A stretch of DNA of 35,830 nt from a virus: positions 1 through 35,830 of the IMG/VR virus record IMGVR_UViG_3300042691_008285; one strand, written 5' to 3'. Shown in pieces: positions 12,368 to 20,623 of the stretch. Each line of letters starts with the position of its first letter. The first letter of the stretch is position 1. Under the pieces are notes generated by a model. That model was not told the DNA's origin and searched no databases. It saw only the letters and a program-made list of their open reading frames with translations. The translations under genes and the position numbers were made by a program.

Positions 12368-12934
12368 ATGAAAATATCCCAAATCTCCATCATCCTTGCC
12401 GTGAATATCCTTACGGCAGTAATCGTGTATTTCCTTGCAAAAAATGGCCGGGAAAACATCGCCACCTCCACCACAACCATTCATCGTGACACCACAACCA
12501 TTGTCACCAATTACCCAACCCGATACATCACACAGAATTTCAACATTGATTCATCAAAGGTGATTATTCCGGATGTGATTGATACGGCAGCAATCATTGC
12601 CCGATTTTTCACGTCAAAAAATTATGCCCAAACAATCAATGAAAATGATGTGGAAATTTCCATCAATGATTCAATCTGCATGAATTCGCTTCTAAACAGA
12701 AAAATCTACGTCAAAAATAACCGGGAAACGCTAATACAAACAATATTGCCTACACCTGAAATGCAATCATTTGTCTTTTATGGTGGCATCCGGGCAGGCT
12801 ACATTCAGAAAGGACAATCACCCGTGATGGTGCAACCTGTGATTGGAATTGATTACAAAAGAAAATGGAAATTAGATGCAGGATATGACTTGCTTAATAA
12901 TGCTGCCGTAATCGGAATTTACCGGAAATTCTAA
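12368..12934 (+). CDS. Membrane-anchored lysis-region protein (188 aa)
   Basis: The product starts MKISQISIILAVNILTAVIV: residues 5-24 form one membrane anchor or signal-anchor, followed by a Thr-rich linker (TSTTTIHRDTTTI) and a strand-rich C-terminal domain with alternating hydrophobics ending AAVIGIYRKF. This fits Bacteroidota phage proteins encoded beside the endolysin and thought to act at the envelope, perhaps as a spanin. The start at 12368 is chosen because upstream ATGs lie within or before the terminator. It is convergent with the endolysin gene, overlapping by 4 bases, and is one of two plus-strand protein genes in the genome. Confidence 0.65.
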   Translation: MKISQISIILAVNILTAVIVYFLAKNGRENIATSTTTIHRDTTTIVTNYPTRYITQNFNIDSSKVIIPDVIDTAAIIARFFTSKNYAQTINENDVEISINDSICMNSLLNRKIYVKNNRETLIQTILPTPEMQSFVFYGGIRAGYIQKGQSPVMVQPVIGIDYKRKWKLDAGYDLLNNAAVIGIYRKF

Positions 12935-13455
12935 CCCCTATCCACCTTGCACCATACATCTCGGCCTGCCATTATCTGCCGCATCACCATAGGGTAAAAT
13001 TTTTCCGTGTAAAACAACCTGCTCTGGACAACTGCATCGCGGCCATTAACAACTCCAATCCTTGCCCCAACTAATGGGCATCCTAATGATTCCTTGTCCG
13101 TATTTCCCCAATGAAACATCACATGTTGAAATCCGGGAATGCCGGAAATCTCAATCATTGGATGGTTTGGCCTAAACCTTATCAATTCAGGATTTTTTTC
13201 TCCACCTAAGGCATTGTATTGTTTCCTTCCCATCAATTCAAATGTTGCCTTATCATAGAGATATTCATGGCTCATTGCAGGTGAATGCCGCGATGTTAGG
13301 CGATACATGCCCGGCCAAATCGCTGTTTCGCCATGCACCTTTTGTTCTCTTATTTCATCCTCACAGACATATCCAATTGCCCTGCCATCAATCTCCAATG
13401 GTGAGATTGTCCAATCTTCCTTTTTTATTATTGGTGGTGCAATCCTTACAATCAT
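12931..13455 (-). CDS. DUF5675-type endolysin-like protein (174 aa)
   Basis: Probable peptidoglycan-active lysis enzyme. The signature is HVMFHWGNTDKESLGCPLVG (residues 111-130), with His115 and Cys126 in the pattern HxGN...x(6)GCxLxG of DUF5675 proteins, which resemble L,D-transpeptidase-type domains. The N-terminal region (residues 1-60) supplies strands and a TSRHSP segment. No signal peptide, so release needs the adjacent holin. The ATG overlaps the upstream stop (ATGA). It ends the leftward late operon. Confidence 0.8.
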   Translation of the reverse strand: MIVRIAPPIIKKEDWTISPLEIDGRAIGYVCEDEIREQKVHGETAIWPGMYRLTSRHSPAMSHEYLYDKATFELMGRKQYNALGGEKNPELIRFRPNHPMIEISGIPGFQHVMFHWGNTDKESLGCPLVGARIGVVNGRDAVVQSRLFYTEKFYPMVMRQIMAGRDVWCKVDRG

Positions 13456-13703
13456 TTTTCTTCCGGTTGCGAGTCTGCCTCTTTTTTATTCATCAATGTG
13501 ATCACCTGCTCTGCGGTCACAATTCCCAATGCAACCAATATTACAACACAATCAGCAATTAAAAAAGAAACCGGGTCAATGCTCGCGCATTTCCAATGGA
13601 GGAATGCCGCAAAAATAACAAATGCAAATGCCGTTAATTTTCGCGCTGATGCATAGTGCCCACCATTGGCTGTAAAACCAAAATACCTAAATACTTTTTT
13701 CAT
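13452..13703 (-). CDS. Putative holin (83 aa)
   Basis: Two hydrophobic segments, about residues 24-40 (LTAFAFVIFAAFLHW) and 47-66 (FLIADCVVILVALGI), with a charged C-terminus ending EADSQPEEK, give the size and shape of a small phage holin. It lies directly upstream of the endolysin gene with an ATGA overlap, which supports the call. Family not recognised beyond this. Confidence 0.7.
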   Translation of the reverse strand: MKKVFRYFGFTANGGHYASARKLTAFAFVIFAAFLHWKCASIDPVSFLIADCVVILVALGIVTAEQVITLMNKKEADSQPEEK

Positions 13704-14062
13704 TTTAATTTTTCCGTGATCTCAATTTTGTATTTGTAATGTTCATCTTTCAGGTGGTCAATTTTATCATGTAGCTTTTCCATTGCCTCATGCATTTCCC
13801 TGCCTTGTTCCTGAATAAATATCCTGAGGTTTGTCTGCATTTGTCCAATGTGCTTTTCCAAATGTGTCATGTCACCACTCAACTTTTCAATGGCTTTGCG
13901 GAATGCCTCGCGGTCATCATTGGTGGCCTTTTCAATTGCCTCTGCCCTAAATTCCAATTTGTCAATTCTCGAATTCAAACGAATTAGCATCCCGATAGAT
14001 GTCACGGCAATTGTTAATGCTGATGCTGCCACACTTATGAATATTACAGGATTTTCAATCAT
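13700..14062 (-). CDS. Membrane-anchored coiled-coil protein (120 aa), spanin or holin accessory
   Basis: The N-terminal membrane segment (about residues 6-26, VIFISVAASALTIAVTSIGM) is followed by a continuous charged coiled coil (about 30-118). This is the architecture of inner-membrane spanins and XhlA-like proteins. It sits between a multi-pass membrane protein and the holin, with ATGA overlaps on both sides. It may span the periplasm during lysis; the topology suggested is N-in with a periplasmic coil. Confidence 0.6.
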   Translation of the reverse strand: MIENPVIFISVAASALTIAVTSIGMLIRLNSRIDKLEFRAEAIEKATNDDREAFRKAIEKLSGDMTHLEKHIGQMQTNLRIFIQEQGREMHEAMEKLHDKIDHLKDEHYKYKIEITEKLK

Positions 14063-14460
14063 TTTTGGTTAAATAAAATTGCAACATAGGCGAAGCATCC
14101 AATAGCGAAAAGGATAAATCGGACGTTGTACGAAAAATTTATTTCCGCTGAAGATGTTGGAGATGGTTCACTTTGCCATCTATCTTCATAGAGATCTGAA
14201 TCAATGTCATTGCGATGTGAATACATTGCCCCACTATGTATGAAAGGAAATACCAATGCATGGGCAAAGAACAACAATGGATTTGAAATCGATGCCAAAA
14301 TAATGATTGCCAATCTGCGATACATCAACAATTTTGTTTTGTGTGGGTTAAACCCAAATATTGGGGTTCGCGCCCAAAGATGCCACAATATCGCCTCAAA
14401 TCTGCCCTCAAAGATGCAGAAGAAACACCAACATATTATGGAAATCACAACTGCAATCAT
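14059..14460 (-). CDS. Multi-pass membrane protein (133 aa)
   Basis: Hydrophobic stretches lie near residues 2-20, 48-72 and 112-129, with a polar acidic loop (NDIDSDLYEDRWQSEPSP) between the last two. No family recognised. The start at 14460 gives an ATGA overlap with the upstream gene, whereas the longer frame reaches into that gene. Located at the head of the lysis genes, it may be a second holin or anti-holin. Confidence 0.6.
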   Translation of the reverse strand: MIAVVISIICWCFFCIFEGRFEAILWHLWARTPIFGFNPHKTKLLMYRRLAIIILASISNPLLFFAHALVFPFIHSGAMYSHRNDIDSDLYEDRWQSEPSPTSSAEINFSYNVRFILFAIGCFAYVAILFNQK

Positions 14461-15068
14461 GCCTCTACAAGCTGAGCTGTGATGTAAACTTTCACCGTAC
14501 CATCTCCTGCCGTTGGTGGGTTGCTGCATTGGGCAATAAGTCGGGTGTTTGCGATGTATTGTTCTCCGTTTGTAATACTACCTGTGGTATTTATTGCTGA
14601 CCGAAAAATCGCACTTCCTGCGCCTAACGTGTCCAAATCTTTCAATTCATAGAGATAGGTACCTGCACCATCAATTAACACTTGAATATCTGCAGGGGTA
14701 TCAAACCCCGTGGTGTTCCAATTAACTTTCACCTGGCAATCGAGGACACTCCAATAATGCCCCGAAACGGCAGGCAAAATTTGCTTTGGATTTCCCGATG
14801 CCAACTCCGCTGCGCTTAAATTAACAGTATAATTTTGAGGAACTTTTTTTAATGCTGTTGTGCCAATTATTGAAGCAATTGCCCCACTTGTCGGCACTTC
14901 ATTATTGTTATTGTTCAATGTTGTTTTAACATCATCAACCCAATTCACACATGAATCACTCAATGCATCCTCAACTGCCCGGTGCAATGCAGGTGTAATT
15001 GCCTCAGATGTGTTATCTGCGATATTCGCTAAAATCAATGCCGCTAATGCTGCCCTGCTTTGTGCCAT
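14457..15068 (-). CDS. Tail or fibre-like structural protein (203 aa)
   Basis: The N-terminal 60 residues form helices (MAQSRAALAALILANIADNT...) and the remainder is a strand-rich domain with Gly/Thr/Asn-rich loops and segments such as HYWSVLDCQVKVNWNTTG. This composition is typical of virion surface proteins. It follows the LysM-like and gp25-like baseplate genes, so it is likely a baseplate or fibre component. No specific family is recognised. Confidence 0.6.
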   Translation of the reverse strand: MAQSRAALAALILANIADNTSEAITPALHRAVEDALSDSCVNWVDDVKTTLNNNNNEVPTSGAIASIIGTTALKKVPQNYTVNLSAAELASGNPKQILPAVSGHYWSVLDCQVKVNWNTTGFDTPADIQVLIDGAGTYLYELKDLDTLGAGSAIFRSAINTTGSITNGEQYIANTRLIAQCSNPPTAGDGTVKVYITAQLVEA

Positions 15069-15071
15069 GTG

Positions 15072-15578
15072 TTAATTGTAGCCTGATGAATATGCATTTT
15101 CCTGATAACTCTTTCCGGTGACATTGGTGGACATATCAATCGTGCCACCTGCTGCCGTACCCGGTTGCCGTAAAAATAAATACAGATTAAGGTCACTCAA
15201 ATTATTTAAGTTAAAATTGAACACACGGCCATCGGCCAAAATGTTATTCATCGGCAATCCATCTGAATTTCTAACCAACTCGACAACCCTGTCAATTGTT
15301 CCCAATGTCATCAATGCTACATCGAAAATGCTTTGATTCGCAATTCCGGTCATTGTCCTGTTTCCATCATCCTGCACATCCTGCACCAACTGCACACCCG
15401 GCACAATTGCCACAACCATAGATTCATCAAAGATGGCCACACCCGGAATGGTGGTGTTCCAATCCGGGAAAATAGATGGATTATCCCCCAACATTTTCAC
15501 GGCCATTGAAATATCTCCATAGGCCATGATTGCCGCATCAAATACATCCATGCCATCCAATATCTGAATCTGTGCCAT
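15072..15578 (-). CDS. LysM-like tail protein with two repeats (168 aa)
   Basis: Two similar blocks, VFDAAIMAYGDISMAVKML (about residues 12-30) and IFDVALMTLGTIDRVVELVR (about 84-103), have the 'sifDialq.yG....v..l' pattern of LysM-like modules in Bacteroidota phage tails. Comparable LysM proteins (P2 gpX type) sit at the tail hub and may aid cell-wall contact. The rest is strand-rich with Gly-Thr-rich ends. Order after the gp25-like gene supports a baseplate role. Confidence 0.65.
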   Translation of the reverse strand: MAQIQILDGMDVFDAAIMAYGDISMAVKMLGDNPSIFPDWNTTIPGVAIFDESMVVAIVPGVQLVQDVQDDGNRTMTGIANQSIFDVALMTLGTIDRVVELVRNSDGLPMNNILADGRVFNFNLNNLSDLNLYLFLRQPGTAAGGTIDMSTNVTGKSYQENAYSSGYN

Positions 15579-15886
15579 TACTGCCTGATTGCCGTTATCT
15601 GATACGAAAATGAATTGTCAATGATTCGCGGTGTGATGATAATGTCCGAAAAACCATCAATCTGCAATTGTTCCAAAATGATTCTTTCGAATTCCTGCGA
15701 TGGTCTATTGTTGCTGAGATACAACCCGGCTGAACAACCCATTGCCGGGTATTCTTTCCACCATGTGGGGAATGCCTCCACCACATCCTGAATGTGCTGA
15801 TTATTGGAGGCCTGAATGCCGAAATCACCATCCACCGGAATGATGTCCTGACCATCCTCTGCAATATCGTATAATTCAATTGCCAT
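15578..15886 (-). CDS. gp25/gpW-like baseplate wedge protein (102 aa)
   Basis: The sequence pattern D-I-I-P-V-D-G-D-F (about 14-22), then HIQDVVEAFPTWWKEYPAMG (about 31-50) and FERIILEQLQIDGF (about 66-79), matches T4 gp25/P2 gpW-like lysozyme-fold wedge proteins ('DGDF.i..g....i...l...pGe....p..G'). It joins hub and tail sheath in contractile tails. Starts 10 bases inside the upstream spike gene and overlaps the LysM gene stop by 1 base (TAATG). Confidence 0.75.
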   Translation of the reverse strand: MAIELYDIAEDGQDIIPVDGDFGIQASNNQHIQDVVEAFPTWWKEYPAMGCSAGLYLSNNRPSQEFERIILEQLQIDGFSDIIITPRIIDNSFSYQITAIRQ

Positions 15887-16433
15887 GCTTAAATTTTTGA
15901 TTTTGAATGTTATTGCTCACCATTGGTTGATACGATGCAATGGATGAATTAAATGCAGCCAAAGACACACCTGCATCAATGCCACTTAATGCGGTGAATG
16001 CCGCAATCGCTGCCTGAATGATTGAATTGCATTGGCCATTAACCGAATTGCTTACATCGTCGGCTTTTACCACGCCACCATAAGATTCATCACCATGAAA
16101 TACGCCATTCTCATTAATGATAAATTCCATTTGTGCAATGGTAATTCTTGCCTCTGACAAATCTGAAAACTGCACCACAAATCGTGGCTTTTTATCGTGG
16201 AATGCAACCCTCACAACACTACCAATTGCAGGAATGCACAAAAAGCCATCATTCGGCTCTGCCGATAGCAATACATTGGGAATGGCTGTCGCGCTCACTC
16301 CATCAATGATTTTCACCTCACATGACCTCGCTGATGCATCCACAGATACAACTTCGCAATCCAATATCACCAACATATCGGATTTTCCAACAATTCTCTG
16401 AATTGCCTCACTTATTTGCCGTGCCTCATTCAT
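15876..16433 (-). CDS. Baseplate spike/assembly protein, gpV-like (185 aa)
   Basis: After a 20-residue helix, the segment from about 20 to 95 has an OB-fold-like pattern of strands (VILDCEVVSVDASARSCEVK, later FLCIPAIGSVVRVAF and KPRFVVQF) as in P2 gpV and Mu gp45 spikes, which puncture the outer membrane. A Gly/Asn-rich tail follows. It sits between the gpD-like hub and the gp25-like wedge, the canonical order. Family is inferred from pattern and order. Confidence 0.75.
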   Translation of the reverse strand: MNEARQISEAIQRIVGKSDMLVILDCEVVSVDASARSCEVKIIDGVSATAIPNVLLSAEPNDGFLCIPAIGSVVRVAFHDKKPRFVVQFSDLSEARITIAQMEFIINENGVFHGDESYGGVVKADDVSNSVNGQCNSIIQAAIAAFTALSGIDAGVSLAAFNSSIASYQPMVSNNIQNQKFKHGN

Positions 16434-17617
16434 AATCCTGCATTGATTTCTGCATCCGTTAATGTGTCAATTCGCATGTCTAATGTCAATATCTGCCTCC
16501 CTCCATCCGTGCCAAACTGATGTTCAACACTTTTTATCATGTATTTCCCTGCCATCTCCGAGATGGCAGGATTTCGTAAAATAACTGCATCCCCATGCTT
16601 TACATGAGGCAATGCAAACGTGGTGATGTTGCCAATATAACCCTGATAGAAAATCCTGTTGTAATTCCTTTTGACTGCATCCTCCAATTTGTTTTCCGGT
16701 GTACGAAACAAATTCAATGTCCTGATTTCTCCCTGAAATCCTGATGGCTTTTCCGGATATATTTTCACCACACCTTTGTCATAGGTTGCAAATCTTTGGA
16801 ATCTTTTCGTTTTCATTTTTGTTGTGCCATCCTTATTTGTGCCGTTGCTCTCATAGGAATAAGAATACACCTCCATCCCCACCTGCTCATCATCAATGCG
16901 CTGATATTTCAAATCATAATCAATGATGTTGTACTGAAAATCAAAAATGTGTTCCTTGCGGTCGTTCGGCCAATACACAATTGGTGAGCATGTCAATAAA
17001 TTGCCTCTAAACCATGATTCAATTTTGTAATCTTTCCGCAACCTCTGCAATACATCCGCAATGGTTTCATTTTCGGTCACAAAATCGCCAATGTCTGTGA
17101 TGATGTCATTTGTCCGTAATTCAAAACCTGTGCCGGATAACAATTCTCTCACCATCTTTTCCAATGTGTATTGTGATGCCCTCCATGTCTTATTGGGTGC
17201 ATTGGTATTTTGCAACACATACATATTATCAACCAATGATAATGTCATTGGCCTTGCCGGGTTGATGTCTGCCACCCATCCCTCAAACTTTGTTTTCAAT
17301 TCAACATAATATCTTTCAATCGTGCCATCATACCATTTGTAACCACATTGAATTTTGATTTTGTCATTCTTCATTATCAATGGTGGTGCAGATGGCTCAC
17401 CAATCACAGATTTGCCATTAAACGTGAATTTCTTATCGTTTTTATCAATGAAATACAGATTGCGTGGTATTGTCAATTCGGCATTGTCGCAAAGATTCTG
17501 CCATGAACTTGTCACGGATAAATCACCCAAAAAATCCATCTTGAACGTATTGTTGCGTGATGGCCAATTGGCATTTGGCTGTTGGGTGATTATTATTTCA
17601 GAAAGCAATTGCAGCAT
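16430..17617 (-). CDS. Tail hub protein, late control D/gp44-like (395 aa)
   Basis: Length and order fit the gpD/gp27 hub, the trimeric ring joining spike and tube. The N-terminal part is strand-rich (WQNLCDNAELTIPR, KIKIQCGYKW), a helical insertion follows (YTLEKMVRELLSGTGFELRT), and the C-terminus contains HVKHGDAVILRNPAISEMAG and a final KYMIKSVEHQF segment typical of hub proteins. It overlaps the spike gene by 4 bases. It has many aromatic residues and no signal peptide. Confidence 0.75.
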   Translation of the reverse strand: MLQLLSEIIITQQPNANWPSRNNTFKMDFLGDLSVTSSWQNLCDNAELTIPRNLYFIDKNDKKFTFNGKSVIGEPSAPPLIMKNDKIKIQCGYKWYDGTIERYYVELKTKFEGWVADINPARPMTLSLVDNMYVLQNTNAPNKTWRASQYTLEKMVRELLSGTGFELRTNDIITDIGDFVTENETIADVLQRLRKDYKIESWFRGNLLTCSPIVYWPNDRKEHIFDFQYNIIDYDLKYQRIDDEQVGMEVYSYSYESNGTNKDGTTKMKTKRFQRFATYDKGVVKIYPEKPSGFQGEIRTLNLFRTPENKLEDAVKRNYNRIFYQGYIGNITTFALPHVKHGDAVILRNPAISEMAGKYMIKSVEHQFGTDGGRQILTLDMRIDTLTDAEINAGL

Positions 17618-18255
17618 TAAACCAAATTCACGATGAAATCCATGTCGCTTTTCGCCTCAATCAAAAATGGCTGCACGCTATATTGCCCCTCATTCTGCGG
17701 AAATTCATAAGACATCACCACCAACCTGAAAATGTTAAATTGATTCAAATACCATGAATTCACTCTCAATGCCTGCGGTGCTTCCAATGCTGCCCAAAGA
17801 TTGTTTATGTTGTTCACACCATTGTAATCGGTTTTTTTACCCGGATAAACTCCCTGCGGTGCAGTCAATACACCTCGTATCTGCACAGAATAATTGGCCA
17901 TGCTGATGTATTCATAAACGCTTCCATTCTTGCCTTGTATGTTGGTTTCAACAATGTTTTTTGCACCCGAAACATTGAACAAAACTGTGTCAAATGCCAT
18001 ATTAGGAAATGATACATCACCATTGATGCCCTTGTATCTGTCCTCCTGAATTTCCAAATTAGACATGACAATGTTGCCCAACATTTTACTCACACCCAAA
18101 TCAATGAAATCCTTCTGCGCTGCCGGTGGTGGCATGCCTGCCTGATATATCAATGATGTGATGCTATCCTGCCCAAATGCCCGTTGTATCTGAATGGCCT
18201 TTTGTAATTCGGCTCTTGCGATGTTTTGCGGAGGAATAATTACCGGATTACTCAT
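17617..18255 (-). CDS. Tail protein between tape measure and hub (212 aa)
   Basis: A structural protein similar in position to Mu gp43 and to DUF6046 proteins of Bacteroidota phages. It is strand-rich with the segment FRLVVMSYEFPQNEGQYSVQ (about 175-194), and ends PFLIEAKSDMDFIVNLV. Probably an adaptor between the tape-measure end and the hub. Overlaps both neighbours (4 bases upstream, 1 downstream). Family call is tentative. Confidence 0.6.
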   Translation of the reverse strand: MSNPVIIPPQNIARAELQKAIQIQRAFGQDSITSLIYQAGMPPPAAQKDFIDLGVSKMLGNIVMSNLEIQEDRYKGINGDVSFPNMAFDTVLFNVSGAKNIVETNIQGKNGSVYEYISMANYSVQIRGVLTAPQGVYPGKKTDYNGVNNINNLWAALEAPQALRVNSWYLNQFNIFRLVVMSYEFPQNEGQYSVQPFLIEAKSDMDFIVNLV

Positions 18256-19742
18256 TGTGCTGCAATTCTTTGTGAATCATTCAATGTTGTTATCAATGCC
18301 TCTGTAACTGCCGCGCTCACCTTTTGCTTGAATTCTGCAGATGCCTGATTGACTTTGACAATTTGGGTTTCAATCAATTTCCCAATGGTGATATTGATTG
18401 TTGTCGGCTTGCTTGCCGTGCTTTTGGGTGCTGATCCGCCTTTTGCACCCGGTGTTCCGGTAACTGCCGTTGCCGATGTTTTTACACCCTGCCCCATCAC
18501 ACCCATGCCTGATGTTTTCATGCCATCCGTCAATGATTGTGTCTTTCTTAATTCGTCATTGTATTTGCTTTGCTCATTGGCCGCATACAACGCAAATCCT
18601 GCGGCTGCAACACCTGCTGCCGCTAATGCAGTCCAATTCATTGATAATGCTGCCGTGACTGATAATGCTGCGGCATAGGCCATTTGCGCTGCCCTTGCAA
18701 TCATTACTGCTTTATTCACCATGTACATTGCCAATGCAAAAGATGTCACAACCCCAATAATTGTTTTGACGAATCCGGGCATTTTATTGTAAATCTCCAT
18801 CAATGTTAATGTCACTCCCACAACTGCCGTGAATACACCATACACCATGTATGCGGCAGGTGCTAATGTATCTCTAAGGCTTGCGCCAAATTCAATGATG
18901 ATTGGAATGTATGGCTTTGTGGCATCCACCAACCTATTAACACCTGATGCAAAATTGCTCAATGCTACAATTGTTCCCTCAATGGCAGGCCTGAATGCCA
19001 TGAACAATGCATTTTTCATTTCATCAAATGCATCGCCCAAATTACTCCGCATTGTCTTAATACTGCCCTGCATTTTTCCTAATCCGTTTTCGAACATCCC
19101 TCCGGCCTTTGCCGCATCTTTCAATGCCTTTGTAAGTAATTCATAACTCACCTCCATATCTCGCACAGATTCGGTGTTTCCTCCGGTGGCATCTGCCAAT
19201 AATTTGTATATGTTGATTCCCGCATAGGCGAATTGCTTCACATCCTGCCCGGTGGCTTTCCCTGTGGATGCAATCTGTTGTAAATTCACCACCATCCTCT
19301 GCAATTCATCATTACCACCTCCGGTGGCACTCACGGCATTTGCCAATGCCAAAACATCCTCCCTTGCCTTATTTGATTCAATGCCGGATGAAATCAATGC
19401 ACGATTAGCCATCAACAATGACTGGACATCAAAAGGTGTTGTTTTCGCATCCTCCCGGATATTTTTGAACACCTCCCTTGCTGCTTCACTACTTTTGAGC
19501 AATGTGGACAATCCAATCTCCATTGCCTCAAAATCCTCACCAACTTTCACAACTGAATTTCCAAATGCAGTCATGGCATATACAGAAAATGCACCTGCCA
19601 ACATATTGCCCATCCCGGCCAATCTGCCCTGCACACTTTGCACACTTGAATTCAACCTATCCGTTGCACTTGTTGCACCTTGTATGCCTTTGGTAAAATA
19701 ATCCTGAAGGCTTATGACGTAAGTAACTTTTTCTGTACTCAT
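18252..19742 (-). CDS. Tape measure protein (496 aa)
   Basis: Sets tail length and is ejected with the DNA. It has the usual N-terminal coiled region with 'YFTKGIQGATSATDRLNSSV' (about 14-33), the tape-measure-like core 'FEAMEIGLSTLLKSSEAARE' (about 73-92), and hydrophobic segments near 318-390, followed by a Gly/Ala/Ser-rich linker (about 420-445). At 496 residues it is short, predicting a tail near 75 nm by the 0.15 nm-per-residue rule (inference). The ATG overlaps the stop of the chaperone frameshift extension (ATGA). Confidence 0.85.
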   Translation of the reverse strand: MSTEKVTYVISLQDYFTKGIQGATSATDRLNSSVQSVQGRLAGMGNMLAGAFSVYAMTAFGNSVVKVGEDFEAMEIGLSTLLKSSEAAREVFKNIREDAKTTPFDVQSLLMANRALISSGIESNKAREDVLALANAVSATGGGNDELQRMVVNLQQIASTGKATGQDVKQFAYAGINIYKLLADATGGNTESVRDMEVSYELLTKALKDAAKAGGMFENGLGKMQGSIKTMRSNLGDAFDEMKNALFMAFRPAIEGTIVALSNFASGVNRLVDATKPYIPIIIEFGASLRDTLAPAAYMVYGVFTAVVGVTLTLMEIYNKMPGFVKTIIGVVTSFALAMYMVNKAVMIARAAQMAYAAALSVTAALSMNWTALAAAGVAAAGFALYAANEQSKYNDELRKTQSLTDGMKTSGMGVMGQGVKTSATAVTGTPGAKGGSAPKSTASKPTTINITIGKLIETQIVKVNQASAEFKQKVSAAVTEALITTLNDSQRIAAQ

Positions 19743-19903
19743 TTTTTTGTACTTATCAATTCGGCCTTAACTAATGCCCCGTAATATCTCGCCCATTCAT
19801 CATCACTAATGCAGGATGTATCAATGTGCAGATAATGCCTGACCAACACATCAGCAACCTGATACCATCCAACATTCTTTTTTGCTTCATCTATTTTTTT
19901 TTT
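19739..19903 (-). CDS. -1 frameshift extension of the tail chaperone (about 51 aa)
   Basis: After the A10 run (19903-19894) the -1 frame reads IDEAKKNVGWYQVADVLVRH and continues to ALVKAELISTKK before a stop that overlaps the tape measure ATG. Without the frameshift, 148 bases before the tape measure would be non-coding. This is the GT-type tail assembly chaperone layout; the fused product would be about 179 residues. Confidence 0.65.
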   Translation of the reverse strand, partial: KKKIDEAKKNVGWYQVADVLVRHYLHIDTSCISDDEWARYYGALVKAELISTKK

Positions 19904-20277
19904 AATTCTGAGGCATAAACAGACACCATCTGATTTGCTTTCAAAATCAATGTCATTCCCAATGTGTCATTCTCAGGATTGCCATTCGGCTCAATGGCAT
20001 CCAATACATCCGCATGATTTTCAGGGATGATGCTTGCTTTCAAAAAATCTTGTGCCGCTAATGAATTACTTTTTGTCTGCATGGCATCAAAAAAAATCAT
20101 CTTTAGCATTCGCGATGGTTGCTTAAAAAATACATTCATTGTGCCGTCCTCTCTTTCTATCTGCCAAAATCCAATCTTTGTTCCCGGTTGAATGGCCTGA
20201 TATTTAGATTCTAATTCTGCCGCAATTTGCTCTGCATTCTGCGGTGTTTGTTGTGTTGTTTGGGGATTTGTCTTCAT
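19891..20277 (-). CDS. Tail assembly chaperone, short form (128 aa)
   Basis: Sits immediately before the tape measure, the place of lambda G/T-type chaperones. The sequence is acidic-helical after residue 20 (AEQIAAELESKYQAIQ), has a strand-rich middle (FWQIEREDGTMNVFF), and ends SVYASELKKK before TAG. The last codons TTA AAA AAA AAA TAG form a long A-run slippery site. It probably binds the tape measure and tube subunits during assembly. The start is close to a -7-like box TATTTTTA 5 bases upstream, though promoter activity is unproven. Confidence 0.7.
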   Translation of the reverse strand: MKTNPQTTQQTPQNAEQIAAELESKYQAIQPGTKIGFWQIEREDGTMNVFFKQPSRMLKMIFFDAMQTKSNSLAAQDFLKASIIPENHADVLDAIEPNGNPENDTLGMTLILKANQMVSVYASELKKK

Positions 20278-20338
20278 GCAGGTAAAAATACGGCATAAAC
20301 CAATTTTTATGCTGATTATTATTTCAGAAATTAACTAT

Positions 20339-20373
20339 AAAAAAAATCCCGGTCAAAATCAATTGCCGGGATT
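20339..20373 (-). terminator. Rho-independent terminator after the 20397-20618 gene
   Basis: On the minus strand AATCCCGG (20373-20366) pairs with CCGGGATT (20352-20345), a perfect 8-bp stem with a 13-base loop. The stem's last two T open an uninterrupted run of eight T, then ATAG. It ends the transcript of the moron-like gene just before the chaperone gene. Confidence 0.8.
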
Positions 20374-20396
20374 CACATTGAGCAATCTGCAACTCA

Positions 20397-20618
20397 TCAA
20401 TGCAGACAACCCATGTATTTGTAGCGCAATCGCCCGGCTGCCCTCTTTGCACCTTTTCGCGCTGAAGATGGTGCGGCATAATCGGTGATCGCGGTGAATT
20501 TCTTCACCTTCTTGTTCGATGGTTCGCAAATCAACACCATTGGTGATTTGTCGGATGCGTATGTCCACCCAACTTGGCCGGGTTTCATCGCTGCTTTGAT
20601 TTTGGATAATGTTGTCAT
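20397..20618 (-). CDS. Moron-like small basic protein (73 aa), leaderless
   Basis: A basic protein with a Lys/Arg-rich C-terminus (SARKGAKRAAGRLRYKYMG, about 52-70) and two strands around residues 18-31, so it may bind nucleic acid; no family recognised. The unit has its own promoter (TATATTTG ending 5 bases before the ATG, TTTG 21 bases further upstream), a leaderless start and its own terminator at 20339. It interrupts the tail operon between tube and chaperone, the definition of a moron. Chosen over a longer frame 20359-20712 because promoter, start and terminator fit this one. Confidence 0.65.
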   Translation of the reverse strand: MTTLSKIKAAMKPGQVGWTYASDKSPMVLICEPSNKKVKKFTAITDYAAPSSARKGAKRAAGRLRYKYMGCLH

Positions 20619-20623
20619 GGAAA

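Noticed and set aside
15203-15216. TTTTAACTTAAA resembling the late motif
   Set aside because: It lies inside the LysM-like gene (coding Asn-Phe-Asn-Leu-Asn) and is not near a gene start.
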